Shown: positions 7,125 through 14,184, counted from the stretch's first letter. The stretch is DNA of 14,505 bases from CAYSIX01 sp964431205 (GCA_964431205.1 CAYSIX010000095.1:1-14505), one strand, 5' to 3'. Notes: a model not told the origin generated them from the letters alone. Numbers and translations: made by a program.

Positions 7125-7533
7125 GTCCACGGTCTCCTGTTGACCCGTCCGATCGGGGCGTGATCCCTGGCGCGTCAGAGATGGCGACGTTATCCGATGC
7201 ACCTGCCTGGCCGGGTGAGGGCGGGGCGAGGCGAGGTCGGGGGGAGTGCGGGCGGTCCGTCGCGAACTTCTGGACTCATGGCGGGTCAACCTCCGATAAC
7301 CATGACCAAGCGATCGGGGAAGGACGAGCCCGGAGGGTATCGCCGGGCCGAGCGATCGGCCAGCGGCGCCGCCGGCGACGGTCGTGCCGATTTTGCCGGT
7401 TGTAAACCTCGGGCGGCGAGCGGTCGATAGCGCCAAGGCACGCGTCGGCGGGACGGTCGGGAAAGCCCACGATCGGCCGCCGCGGTTCAAACGGGACTGA
7501 CTTGACTCAACGTTGTCAGAAGAGGAACGAATC
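7125..7533. other. 409-bp divergent intergenic region
   Basis: This stretch separates the esterase gene (-) from the LysM lipoprotein gene (+) and must hold both promoters. I see no clear -35/-10 pair for either. CTGAC...GTCAG (7491-7519 region) flanks a TTGACT just upstream of the lipoprotein gene. A possible 29-codon minus-strand ORF (7190-7279) with GGAGG upstream is discussed under findings. No repeat of the families described elsewhere occurs here. Confidence 0.5.
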
Positions 7534-7911
7534 ATGAAGCGGATTTTCAGCAGCGTGTTGGTCGCGGCCTCGCTGGCCGTGGTGGGATGCAGCAACAAGA
7601 CGGACTCGTCGGCGTACGCCCGGCCCGAGCCCTACGCCGAGGGCGAGCGGACCGCCCGAGGCGGCGGCGACGTCGTCGAGCCTCAAGCCGGGCAGGGCAG
7701 CGAGCCGGCCTTCACCCAGGCCGAGGTCGCGCCCGTCTCGGCGCAGGTCGAGCGGATCTCGAAGTACACCGTCCGCAAGGGCGACACGCTGTTCTCGATC
7801 GCCCGGCGGGTGTACGGCAACGAGAGCCGGTGGCGCGACATCGCCGCGGCCAACGGTATCACCGACGGCAACCGCATCTACGTCGGCCAGGAGATCGTCC
7901 TGCCCGAGTGA
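7534..7911 (+). CDS. Small LysM-domain lipoprotein
   Basis: This 125-aa protein is probably a peptidoglycan-binding envelope lipoprotein. Residues 1-19 are a lipoprotein signal peptide (KR, hydrophobic stretch, then SLAVVGC), so C19 would be lipidated. Residues 20-75 are a polar, low-complexity linker rich in Ala, Glu and Gly. Residues 77-123 form one LysM domain, starting YTVRKGDTLFSIA and ending IYVGQEIVLPE. No catalytic domain is present. The ATG at 7534 has AGAGGA about 7 bp upstream and places the signal peptide at the N-terminus, so it is preferred over an earlier in-frame start at 7513. It converges on aat with only 3 bp between the stop codons, and no separate terminator is visible there. 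Confidence 0.88.
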   Translation: MKRIFSSVLVAASLAVVGCSNKTDSSAYARPEPYAEGERTARGGGDVVEPQAGQGSEPAFTQAEVAPVSAQVERISKYTVRKGDTLFSIARRVYGNESRWRDIAAANGITDGNRIYVGQEIVLPE

Positions 7912-7914
7912 CGC

Positions 7915-8625
7915 TCACCAGGTCACCGGCCGATCGACCGCCTCGGCGAGCCGGCGCAGGTAGCGCCGCCGCGGCAGCTCGATCAGGCCGAACTGCTCCA
8001 GGTGCGGGTTCGGGAACTGCACATCCAGCAGCGTGAACCCGCGCCGCCGCAGGTGCTCGACCAGGTGGACGAGGCAGACCTTCGACGCGTCGGTCTCGCG
8101 AGAGAACATCGACTCGCCGAAGTACGCCCCGCCGATCGTCACGCCGTACAAACCGCCGACGAGCTCGCCTGGCTCGTCGGCGTTTTCGCCTGCGCCGGTT
8201 GCGGCGGGGTCGCGTGGGGTCGCCCCGGGCTCAGGCTTGCCGGGCTCCACGTCGCGGTGGCGCGCGGCGACGTCGCGCGGCCGCCACGCCTCGACGCTGT
8301 GCGCATGGCCGAGCCGGTGCAGATCACAATAGACGTCCATGATCGCCGGGCTGATCCACGTCTGCTCGCTGTACGGCCGGGGCTCGGCGCAGGCGGCGAT
8401 GACCCGCTCGAACGCGCGGTCGCGGGTGATCACGAACCGGCCGTGGCGCACGCGCTTACGCAGCGACCGACGCACGCGGAACGCGCCCGGCTCCAGCGGC
8501 AGGATCGCCCGCGGGTCCGGGCTGTACCAGTCGATCCGGCCGTGGCGGCTGCGCGCCATCGGGAACACGCCGAGGCGGTACGCGGCCAGGATCGTCTCGG
8601 GGGTCAGGTCCAATTCCACGGCCAT
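7915..8625 (-). CDS. aat: Leucyl/phenylalanyl-tRNA--protein transferase
   Basis: This 236-aa cytoplasmic enzyme transfers Leu or Phe from aminoacyl-tRNA to proteins with N-terminal Arg or Lys, marking them for ClpS/ClpAP degradation (N-end rule). Family motifs are ILAAYRLGVFPM (12-23), WYSPDPR (33-39), TWIS then LHRLGHAHSVE (102-112), LVGGLYGVTIGGAYFGESMFSR (155-176), ASK (180-182) and LLDVQFPNPHLEQFG (199-213). Between HSVEAW and LVGG, roughly residues 115-153 form a polar Pro/Arg/Glu/Ala-rich insertion where the E. coli enzyme has only a few residues. The ATG at 8625 starts just before the conserved N-terminus. No Shine-Dalgarno is visible; TACAGT lies 6 bp upstream, which might be a -10 of a leaderless message. 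It is downstream of xylH on the same strand but separated by 308 bp of palindrome-rich DNA. Confidence 0.93.
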   Translation of the reverse strand: MAVELDLTPETILAAYRLGVFPMARSRHGRIDWYSPDPRAILPLEPGAFRVRRSLRKRVRHGRFVITRDRAFERVIAACAEPRPYSEQTWISPAIMDVYCDLHRLGHAHSVEAWRPRDVAARHRDVEPGKPEPGATPRDPAATGAGENADEPGELVGGLYGVTIGGAYFGESMFSRETDASKVCLVHLVEHLRRRGFTLLDVQFPNPHLEQFGLIELPRRRYLRRLAEAVDRPVTW

Positions 8626-8710
8626 GCCGAAACTGTAGCCGCCAGGCCCACGCGCGATGAGATGGCCACGACGAGGCACAGGGACGCGACGCCGCAGATG
8701 CCTCGCCCTG

Positions 8711-8745
8711 CGGTGCCACGGCCTGACCGGCAGGGTCAAGCCGTG
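8711..8745 (-). repeat. Palindromic element, CACGG...CCGTGGCAYC family, copy 2 (inverted)
   Basis: On the minus strand it reads CACGG, then an imperfect stem (CTTGACC with GGTCAGG), then CCGTGGCACCG. The outer frame matches copies 1 and 3, but the core differs. The outer stem is 6 bp and the inner stem 5 bp. Confidence 0.6.
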
Positions 8746-8814
8746 CCGAAGCGCGTCACCTGCCCGACCGACGCGCGACGTGATCACGCGGCACGGCCAC
8801 CGAGGCCGACGCTT

Positions 8815-8850
8815 CACGGCTTGGCTTGAAGCCAAGCCGTGGCATCCGGA
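8815..8850 (+). repeat. Palindromic element, CACGG...CCGTGGCAYCC family, copy 3
   Basis: CACGGCTTGGCT (8815-8826) pairs perfectly with AGCCAAGCCGTG (8830-8841) around TGA, giving a 12-bp stem. GCATCCGG follows, matching GCACCCGG after copy 1. It lies 93 bp past the xylH stop codon. Confidence 0.75.
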
Positions 8851-8908
8851 CAGCATCCTTGGACGCAGCGCGCATCAGCTCAGAGTCAATCCGTCTTCTT
8901 CGGTGTTC

Positions 8909-8953
8909 ATCCGTGGCTCAGCCGCATCCGCGTCTATCCGCGGCTCAGCCGCA
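8909..8953. repeat. 18-bp direct repeat overlapping the end of xylH
   Basis: ATCCGTGGCTCAGCCGCA (8909-8926) and ATCCGCGGCTCAGCCGCA (8936-8953) differ at one base and are 27 bp apart. The right copy encodes the last residues of XylH (RLSRG) and, with the adjoining bases, its TAG stop at 8934-8936. Confidence 0.7.
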
Positions 8954-10187
8954 GCTTGGCGCGCAGGCGGAGCATCCATGGGGCGGGGTCGCGGGCGGCG
9001 ACGTCGATGCCCACGGCGACGGCGACGGCGGCGCCGCGGACCACGAGCTGCAGCCAGTTCTCCAGGTTGGTGTAGTCCATGCCCTGGATGATGGTGGCCA
9101 TGACCAGGGCGCCGGTGAGGGTGCCCAGGAGCGTGCCGCGGCCGCCCATGAGGCTGGTCCCGCCGATGACGCAGGCGGCGATGGCGTAGAGCTCGTACCA
9201 CTGGCCGGCGTTCTTGGTCGAGCCGAGGTTCTGCGCCATCCAGACGACGCCGGCGACGCCCGCGAGCAGGCCCATGATGGCGAAGACGGCGACGGTGGTG
9301 CGTTCGACGCGGATGCCGCTGAGGCGGGCGGCCTCGGCGTTGCCGCCGATGGCGAAGACGTGCCGGCCGAAGCGCGTGTGCCGGCTGAGCAGGTACAGCG
9401 CCAGGAGCACGGCGGCCATGACGGTCGCCTGCGCCGGCAGGCCGCGCGCCTCGTTGACCTTGTAGAACAGCGCCAGGACGGCCAGGCAGGGCACGGCGGC
9501 GCGGGCGACGGACCAAACCGTGGATTCGGTGGCCAGGCCCAGGCGACGCCTTCGCCGCCGGCGCCACAGCACGGCCGCGATGACCGCCGCGATCGCCGCC
9601 GCCGCGATCGCCCAGCCGACCGCCGGTGGGACGTGCCCGAAGCCCAGCGTCAGCACCCAACTGTCGTCGGGCACGCGCGGGTCGCGGGCGCTGACCTTCT
9701 GCGTGATCCCGCGGTAGATGAACAGCCCGGCGAGCGTGACGATGAACGCCGGGATGCGGAAGTAGGCGACCAGCACGCCCTGGAACAGGCCGACGCCCAG
9801 GCCGATCGCCAGCGTGATCGGCACGGCGACCGAGGCGGGCAAGCCGTAGCCGAACTGCTCGCTCATCATCAGCGCGCACGACGCGGCGCACAGCGCCAGC
9901 AGCGACCCGACGGACAGGTCGATGTGGCCGGCGACGATGATCAGCGTCATGCCCGCGGCGAGGATCGTCCACGTGGCCATGTCGCGCAGCAGGTTGGCGA
10001 CGCTGTCGCCGCTGAAGTAGAACTCGCCGACGCGGATGCGGAAGAAGACCCACATCGCCACGAGGATCAGGACCATGGTGAGCAGGCGCAGGTCGATCGC
10101 GGGGCGGCGGGCGGACGCGTCGTCGGCCGCGCCGGTCTCGGATTCCGCGTCGGCGTTCGGCTGGTTGTCCGTGTTCAGGTCGCGCAT
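8934..10187 (-). CDS. xylH: D-xylose ABC transporter permease XylH
   Basis: This 417-aa integral membrane permease forms the channel for sugar import together with XylG and XylF. A polar N-terminal tail of about 32 residues is followed by about nine to ten hydrophobic segments, starting LLTMVLILVAMWVFF. Family signatures are the GHIDLSVGS segment after the second membrane span, the Arg-rich cytoplasmic stretch (WRRRRRRRLG) found at the same place in E. coli XylH, and AIGGNAEAARLSGIRVERT followed by IAACVIGGTSLMGG. E. coli XylH is 393 aa. The ATG at 10187 has a near-perfect GAGGAGGTGAT about 4-5 bp upstream. It overlaps the end of xylG by 13 bp, which implies translational coupling. The last residues fall in an 18-bp repeat. 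Specificity for xylose rests on the operon partners. Confidence 0.93.
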   Translation of the reverse strand: MRDLNTDNQPNADAESETGAADDASARRPAIDLRLLTMVLILVAMWVFFRIRVGEFYFSGDSVANLLRDMATWTILAAGMTLIIVAGHIDLSVGSLLALCAASCALMMSEQFGYGLPASVAVPITLAIGLGVGLFQGVLVAYFRIPAFIVTLAGLFIYRGITQKVSARDPRVPDDSWVLTLGFGHVPPAVGWAIAAAAIAAVIAAVLWRRRRRRRLGLATESTVWSVARAAVPCLAVLALFYKVNEARGLPAQATVMAAVLLALYLLSRHTRFGRHVFAIGGNAEAARLSGIRVERTTVAVFAIMGLLAGVAGVVWMAQNLGSTKNAGQWYELYAIAACVIGGTSLMGGRGTLLGTLTGALVMATIIQGMDYTNLENWLQLVVRGAAVAVAVGIDVAARDPAPWMLRLRAKLRLSRG

Positions 10188-11701
10188 GCCATCACCTCCT
10201 CGGCCGTGGCGTCACGGCCGACGAACGCGCCCGCGACGCGCCCCTCGCGCAGCACGAGCAGCCGGTCGGACAGGCCCAGCACCTCGGGCAGCTCGCTCGA
10301 CGCCATGACGACCGCCATGCCGCGGCCGGTCAGCTCGCCGATCAGGCGGTGCACCTCGGCCTTGGCGCCGACGTCGATGCCGCGCGTCGGCTCGTCGAGC
10401 AGCAGGACGCGCGGCGGCTCGAGCAGCCACTTGCCCAGCACCACCTTCTGCTGGTTCCCGCCCGAGAGGGTCTCGACCGGCGTGGCCAGCGACGCGGCGC
10501 GGATGCGCAGCTCCTCGGCCGCGCGGGCGCAGCGCTCGTGCTCGGCCGACTCGTCGATCACGCCGAGCGCGCTGAACGAACGCAGGTGCGCCAGCGACAG
10601 GTTCGATTGCACACCGAACGCCATGACCAGGCCCTGCCGCTTGCGGTCTTCGGGCGCCAGCGCCAGGCCGTGACGGATCGCCTCACCGGGGTGGTGCAAC
10701 GTGGCGCGGCGTCCGCCGATCCAGACGCGCCCGGTCCACGGCGCGGGCGCGGCGCCGAAGAGGGTGCGCAGCAGCGTGGTGCGTCCGCTGCCCATCAGCC
10801 CGGCCAGGCCCAGCACCTCGCCACGCCGCACCTCGAGCGACACGTCGCGAAGCAGGTATCGCCCCGGCAGGTCCGGGTCCGGCATGGTCATGCCTTCGGC
10901 GCGCAGCACGGTGTCGCCCGGCGTGTGCTCGAAGCGCGGGTACATCTCGTCCATCCGCCGGCCGACCATGGCGTGGACGACGTCGGCCCGCGTCCAGTTC
11001 GCCGCGGCGTCCGAGCGGATCGTCCGCCCGTCACGCAGGACGGTGATGCGATCGGCGAGGGCGAACACCTCGTCGAGCTTGTGCGAGATGTAGACGATGG
11101 CGGTGCCGTCGCGGCGCAGCTCGCGGAGGATGGCGAGCAAGCGGTCGGTCTCGTGCTCGGCCAGCGCGGCGGTCGGCTCGTCGAGGATGAGGATGCGGCC
11201 GCGGCGGCGCAGCGCGCGGGCGATCTCGACGAGCTGCTGCGACCCGACGCCGAGCGAGGCGACCTCGGCCAGGACGTTGACGGCGACGCCGAGCCGGCGG
11301 GTGGCGCGTTCGGCGCCGTCGCGCATCGTGTCCCAGTCGATGACGCCGAAGCGTCGCGGCTCGTCGCCGAGGTAGATGTTCTCGGCGACGCTCAACGTGG
11401 GAACCAGCAGCAGCTCCTGGTGGATGACGGCGACGCCGGCGGCCTCGGCGTCCTTGACCGAGCGGAACCGCGTCGCCCGGCCGGCGACACGCAGCTCGCC
11501 TCCGTAGCTGCCGTGCGGGTACGCGCCGGCCAGGACCTTGATCAGCGTGCTCTTGCCCGCGCCGTTTTCCCCGACCAGCGCGTGCACCTCGCCGCCGCGC
11601 AGGTCGAAGCTGACGCCGTCGAGCGCCCGCACCCCCGGGAACTGCTTGACGATGTGGTGGGCCGAGAGAACGACGGGCTGGTCGGGCGCGGCGTGGCTCA
11701 A
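10175..11701 (-). CDS. xylG: D-xylose ABC transporter ATP-binding protein XylG
   Basis: This 508-aa protein with two nucleotide-binding domains powers sugar uptake on the inner face of the membrane. Domain 1 has Walker A GENGAGKST (44-52), the signature-like LGVGSQQLVEIARAL and Walker B ILILDEPTAAL. Domain 2 has the degenerate Walker A GLMGSGRTT, the signature LSGGNQQK and VLLLDEPTRGIDVGAK. The P-H-G-S-Y segment after Walker A and SSELPEVLGLSDR near the C-terminus match XylG. No ATG or GTG fits the expected N-terminus. The best start is TTG at 11701, which overlaps the xylF stop by two bases (TTGA); no Shine-Dalgarno is evident, so it probably depends on coupling to xylF translation. The 3' end overlaps xylH by 13 bp. 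Length matches E. coli XylG (513 aa). Confidence 0.92.
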   Translation of the reverse strand: MSHAAPDQPVVLSAHHIVKQFPGVRALDGVSFDLRGGEVHALVGENGAGKSTLIKVLAGAYPHGSYGGELRVAGRATRFRSVKDAEAAGVAVIHQELLLVPTLSVAENIYLGDEPRRFGVIDWDTMRDGAERATRRLGVAVNVLAEVASLGVGSQQLVEIARALRRRGRILILDEPTAALAEHETDRLLAILRELRRDGTAIVYISHKLDEVFALADRITVLRDGRTIRSDAAANWTRADVVHAMVGRRMDEMYPRFEHTPGDTVLRAEGMTMPDPDLPGRYLLRDVSLEVRRGEVLGLAGLMGSGRTTLLRTLFGAAPAPWTGRVWIGGRRATLHHPGEAIRHGLALAPEDRKRQGLVMAFGVQSNLSLAHLRSFSALGVIDESAEHERCARAAEELRIRAASLATPVETLSGGNQQKVVLGKWLLEPPRVLLLDEPTRGIDVGAKAEVHRLIGELTGRGMAVVMASSELPEVLGLSDRLLVLREGRVAGAFVGRDATAEEVMACAT

Positions 11702-12939
11702 GGCGATGGTGTTTCGCCGACGGGCGCGGCGTCGGTCGCGGGCACGACCTCGCCGACGGGTTGGGGCGCGGCCGGCCACCGGTCCGGCGGGACGTTGGCG
11801 TACACGTCCTCCAGTTCGTGCCAGCCGTCGGCGACCACGGTTTCGACCATGTTGTCCGCGGTGACGAACACCGGCTCGAGGAAGATCGAGGGCACCTGCT
11901 TCTGCCCGTTGTCCAGCCGCTGCACCTCGTAGCCCAGCGACTCGATCACCGCCTCGGGCGTCTCGCCCCGGGCCAGCCGCACCGCGACCTCGGCCGCCAC
12001 CGCCGCCAGCTTCCGCACCGGCTTGTACACCGTCACCGTCTGCGTGCCCTCGACGATCCGCTGGCACGCGTCCAGGTCCGCGTCCTGACCGGCCACGGCC
12101 ACCTCCCCCGCCATGCCCTCGGCCATCAACGCCGCCACCGCGCCGCCCGCCGTCGTGTCGTTCGACGCCACGATCCCGTGCACCGCGGTGCCCTCGGCCC
12201 GCAACCGCGTCAGCAGCCCGCTGATCCGACGACGCGCCTCGTCACGGTCCCAGTTCTCCAAGAACGGGTCGGCCAGGATCTGGATCGTCTTGCCCGTCTC
12301 GCGGCGGTGCTCCTCGATCGCCCGGAGCTGACCGGCCCGCACCAGATGCGCGTTGTTGTCGCTCGCCGCCCCGCCCAGCAGGATCAGGTTGCCTTCCGGC
12401 ACCGCCTCGAGCACCCCACGCGCCTGAAGGTACCCGACGTACTCGTTGTCGAACGTGATGTAGATGTCCAGGTCGCAGTTGCGGATCAGCCGGTCGTACG
12501 CCACCACCGGCACGTCGCGCTGGTGCGCGACCTTGACGATCCGCCCGGCCGTCTCCAGGTTCTTCGGCACCACCACCAGCACGTCGACGCCGCGGATCAG
12601 GAAGTTCTCCGCCTGCTGGTTCTGGCGGTTCTGATCGCCGTCGGCCACGGCCAGCGACACGGTGGCGCCGCGCAGGTCGGCGGCGGTGGTGAACATCTGC
12701 TCGTCCCGCTGCCAGCGGTTGACGTCGAACGTCTCCATGAGCAGGCCGATGTGCGGCCCCGAGGGGTTGACCGGGGGCGTGTCGGCCCCGCCATCGCTGG
12801 CATCGGCGCCGCCCGAGCCGGCTTCGCCGCAGCCGACCATCACCAGCCCCAGACACAGCGGCGCCAGCAGGGAGGCGGGCCCGCGCCCGGGGCGCGGTCG
12901 AGTGTGCGTGCGTGGTGGCGTGGCTTGGTGGCGAGGCAT
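11698..12939 (-). CDS. xylF: D-xylose-binding lipoprotein XylF
   Basis: This 413-aa periplasmic-type binding protein captures the sugar for XylGH. After an Arg/Pro-rich N-terminus comes a hydrophobic stretch and lipobox VMVGC (C37), so it is probably membrane-anchored, then a Gly/Ala/Ser linker (38-60). The mature part follows E. coli XylF closely: RWQRDEQMF, RGVDVLVVVPKN, VAYDRLI (149-150 DR), ITFDNEYVG, GGAASDNNAHLVRAGQ, VASNDTTAGG (D261), GQDAD (D286), VYKP (K306) and a final DGWHE. These cover the xylose-contacting positions as I remember them. A Pro/Ala-rich tail of about 30 residues follows. ATG at 12939 is preceded by GAGGTG and gives an intact lipoprotein signal; an earlier in-frame ATG at 13023 lies inside tRNA-Phe and is rejected. 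The gene starts 36 bp after that tRNA. Confidence 0.94.
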   Translation of the reverse strand: MPRHQATPPRTHTRPRPGRGPASLLAPLCLGLVMVGCGEAGSGGADASDGGADTPPVNPSGPHIGLLMETFDVNRWQRDEQMFTTAADLRGATVSLAVADGDQNRQNQQAENFLIRGVDVLVVVPKNLETAGRIVKVAHQRDVPVVAYDRLIRNCDLDIYITFDNEYVGYLQARGVLEAVPEGNLILLGGAASDNNAHLVRAGQLRAIEEHRRETGKTIQILADPFLENWDRDEARRRISGLLTRLRAEGTAVHGIVASNDTTAGGAVAALMAEGMAGEVAVAGQDADLDACQRIVEGTQTVTVYKPVRKLAAVAAEVAVRLARGETPEAVIESLGYEVQRLDNGQKQVPSIFLEPVFVTADNMVETVVADGWHELEDVYANVPPDRWPAAPQPVGEVVPATDAAPVGETPSP

Positions 12940-12975
12940 GGGCACCTCAGCGAACGAATGCGAAAGGGGACACAA

Positions 12976-13048
12976 TGGCCAGGGCCGGAATCGAACCGGC
13001 GACACTGCGATTTTCAGTCGCATGCTCTACCAACTGAGCTACCTGGCC
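12976..13048 (-). tRNA. tRNA-Phe (anticodon GAA)
   Basis: This is a complete 73-nt cloverleaf on the minus strand. The acceptor GGCCAGG (13048-13042) pairs with CCTGGCC (12983-12977), and the discriminator is A (12976). The anticodon loop CTGAAAA has GAA at 13015-13013, the T loop is TTCGATT and the D arm is GCTC/GAGC. CCA is not encoded. The xylF start codon lies 36 bp past its 3' end on the same strand. Confidence 0.97.
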
Positions 13049-13064
13049 GCTCAGCGCTGCGAAA

Positions 13065-13092
13065 AGCCTACCGCCGCGCGGGGCCGTGTCAA
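13065..13092 (-). promoter_or_regulatory. Probable sigma-70 promoter of tRNA-Phe (and xylFGH)
   Basis: On the minus strand there is a perfect TTGACA (13092-13087), then 16 bp, then TAGGCT (13070-13065), which keeps the key T, A and final T of a -10 box. Transcription would start near 13058, about 10 bp before the tRNA. It is the only clear -35 box I found in the window. Only 36 bp separate the tRNA from xylF, so this promoter may also serve the transporter operon. Confidence 0.55.
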
Positions 13093-13151
13093 CCGTTCGG
13101 CGCGTGTCGGCGCGTGTCGGCGAGGCGAGACCCCGGCGGCAACCCGCCCGC

Positions 13152-13991
13152 TCAGCCGCCGATCAGCGAGCGGATATGCTCGGCCGCCGCGCGGACGTCG
13201 GCCATCCGCTGGTCGCCCGCCTCCCGCTCGATCAGCAGGTCGCCACCGTAGTTGCCCTCGCGAAGCGCCGCGACAAACCCCGGCCAGTCCACCTCCCCCG
13301 TCCCGACCACGACCTCCGTGCCCCACTCGCCCGGCGTCGTGGTGCGCTTGGCGTCCTTGATGTGCACCTGTTTCACGTGCGGCATCAGCTTACGCAACGC
13401 CTCGACCGGGTCGCCCTTGTCGTAGAGGATCATGTTCGCCGGGTCGAAGTTCACCCCCACGCCCGGCTGCTCCAGGTCGTCCAGGAACCGCAGCAGGTCG
13501 TCGGCGGTTTCCTGGCCCGTCTCGAACAGCAGCTCGATGCCCTTGCCGTGGAACACGTCGGCGACCTTGCGGATGCGGATCAGCAACGCGTCGTAGCGCG
13601 GATCGGCGCGGTCTTCGGGGATGAAGCCGGCGTGAAAGCTGACACGCTTCAGGCCCAGCTCGTCGGCGACGGGCACGATCTTGAGGATGTTGGCCCAGTT
13701 GTCGTCCCAGGTCTCGTCGGGGACGAGCCCGCCGGTGCGGCGGATCGATTCGAGGCTGGAGTAGTCCTCGCCCACCGTGGCGAACATGCCCGAGACGAGG
13801 GTCAGTCCGGCATCACGGAGCACGTCGCCGGCATCGCCCCAGATCGGCGGGTCGTCGACGAGCGGCTGCAGGGCGAGCTGGACACGGCGCAGGCCCAGGT
13901 CGCCCACGATTTTCGCCAGATCCGCCGGGGAATCGGGCTGGAGCGACCAACTGCACACGCCGAGACGGTCGGGATCGATGGATTGAGCCAT
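13152..13991 (-). CDS. Sugar phosphate isomerase/epimerase (xylose isomerase-like TIM barrel)
   Basis: This 279-aa protein belongs to the xylose-isomerase-like TIM-barrel superfamily (AP endonuclease 2 family fold), whose members isomerise or epimerise sugars, sugar phosphates or inositols using a divalent metal. The first strand is LGVCSWSL (10-17). Likely metal ligands sit at strand ends: E157 in LFETGQ, D183 in NFDPANM, H210 in QVHIKDA and E255 in IEREAG. H120 in FHAG may contact substrate. There is no signal peptide, so it is cytoplasmic. The ATG at 13991 starts just before the conserved first strand. No Shine-Dalgarno is visible; TACACT lies 9 bp upstream, compatible with a very short leader. 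It ends 103 bp before tRNA-Phe, whose own promoter lies in that gap. The neighbouring xylose importer suggests carbohydrate catabolism, but its substrate is unknown. It is not a full-length xylose isomerase. Confidence 0.85.
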   Translation of the reverse strand: MAQSIDPDRLGVCSWSLQPDSPADLAKIVGDLGLRRVQLALQPLVDDPPIWGDAGDVLRDAGLTLVSGMFATVGEDYSSLESIRRTGGLVPDETWDDNWANILKIVPVADELGLKRVSFHAGFIPEDRADPRYDALLIRIRKVADVFHGKGIELLFETGQETADDLLRFLDDLEQPGVGVNFDPANMILYDKGDPVEALRKLMPHVKQVHIKDAKRTTTPGEWGTEVVVGTGEVDWPGFVAALREGNYGGDLLIEREAGDQRMADVRAAAEHIRSLIGG

Positions 13992-14069
13992 GGGCCGAAC
14001 AGTGTAACGGATGGCCGTCGCGGTGCGGCGCCGGTCGGGCCGCGGCGGTGAGGAGTGTGTAGTCCACAA

Positions 14070-14161
14070 GTGGGGCGGGCGTCTGGCCCGCCGACAGGCC
14101 GCGGGCCTGTTTGGGATCGTTCGCCGCTGTGCGGCGATGGCGGCCGAGACGGCCGCCCCAC
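14070..14161. repeat. Composite palindromic cluster with inverted 23-bp arms
   Basis: Four hairpins are packed into 92 bp: 14074-14092 (7-bp stem), 14094-14110 (ACAGGCC/GGCCTGT, 3-base loop), 14121-14137 (TCGCCGC/GCGGCGA, 3-base loop) and 14139-14157 (7-bp stem). The outer arms 14070-14092 and 14139-14161 are inverted copies matching at 20 of 23 positions. Two of the three differences exchange G-C for C-G at one stem pair and keep each hairpin intact. Confidence 0.75.
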
Positions 14162-14162
14162 T

Positions 14163-14184
14163 GAAGAAAGAGCCGAAGGCGCTC
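14163..14184 (-). terminator. Possible intrinsic terminator for leftward transcription
   Basis: On the minus strand, GAGC and GGCTC (14184-14170) form a short stem with one bulge around CTTC, followed by TTTCTTC (14169-14163). It would stop transcripts arriving from right of the window before the isomerase gene. The stem is short, so this is tentative. Confidence 0.3.

Larger units (their letters stand above)
8626..8933. other. 308-bp intergenic region with palindromes
   Basis: This region lies between the end of xylH and the start of aat. It holds two CACGG...CCGTGGCA-type palindromes in opposite orientation (8711-8745 and 8815-8850) and the first copy of an 18-bp repeat. Nothing here looks coding. 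The 12-bp stem at 8815-8841 could end xylFGH transcription, although it lacks a T-run. Confidence 0.6.

Noticed and set aside
7125..7598. N-terminal extension of the esterase up to 7598
   Set aside because: It would bury the signal peptide inside the protein and overlap the start of the LysM gene; the ATG at 7124 has its own ribosome site.
11761..13251. Plus-strand open frame antisense to xylF with an ESNRRHCDFQSHALPTELPG-like segment
   Set aside because: It is a shadow of xylF, and the recognisable segment is the antisense translation of tRNA-Phe.
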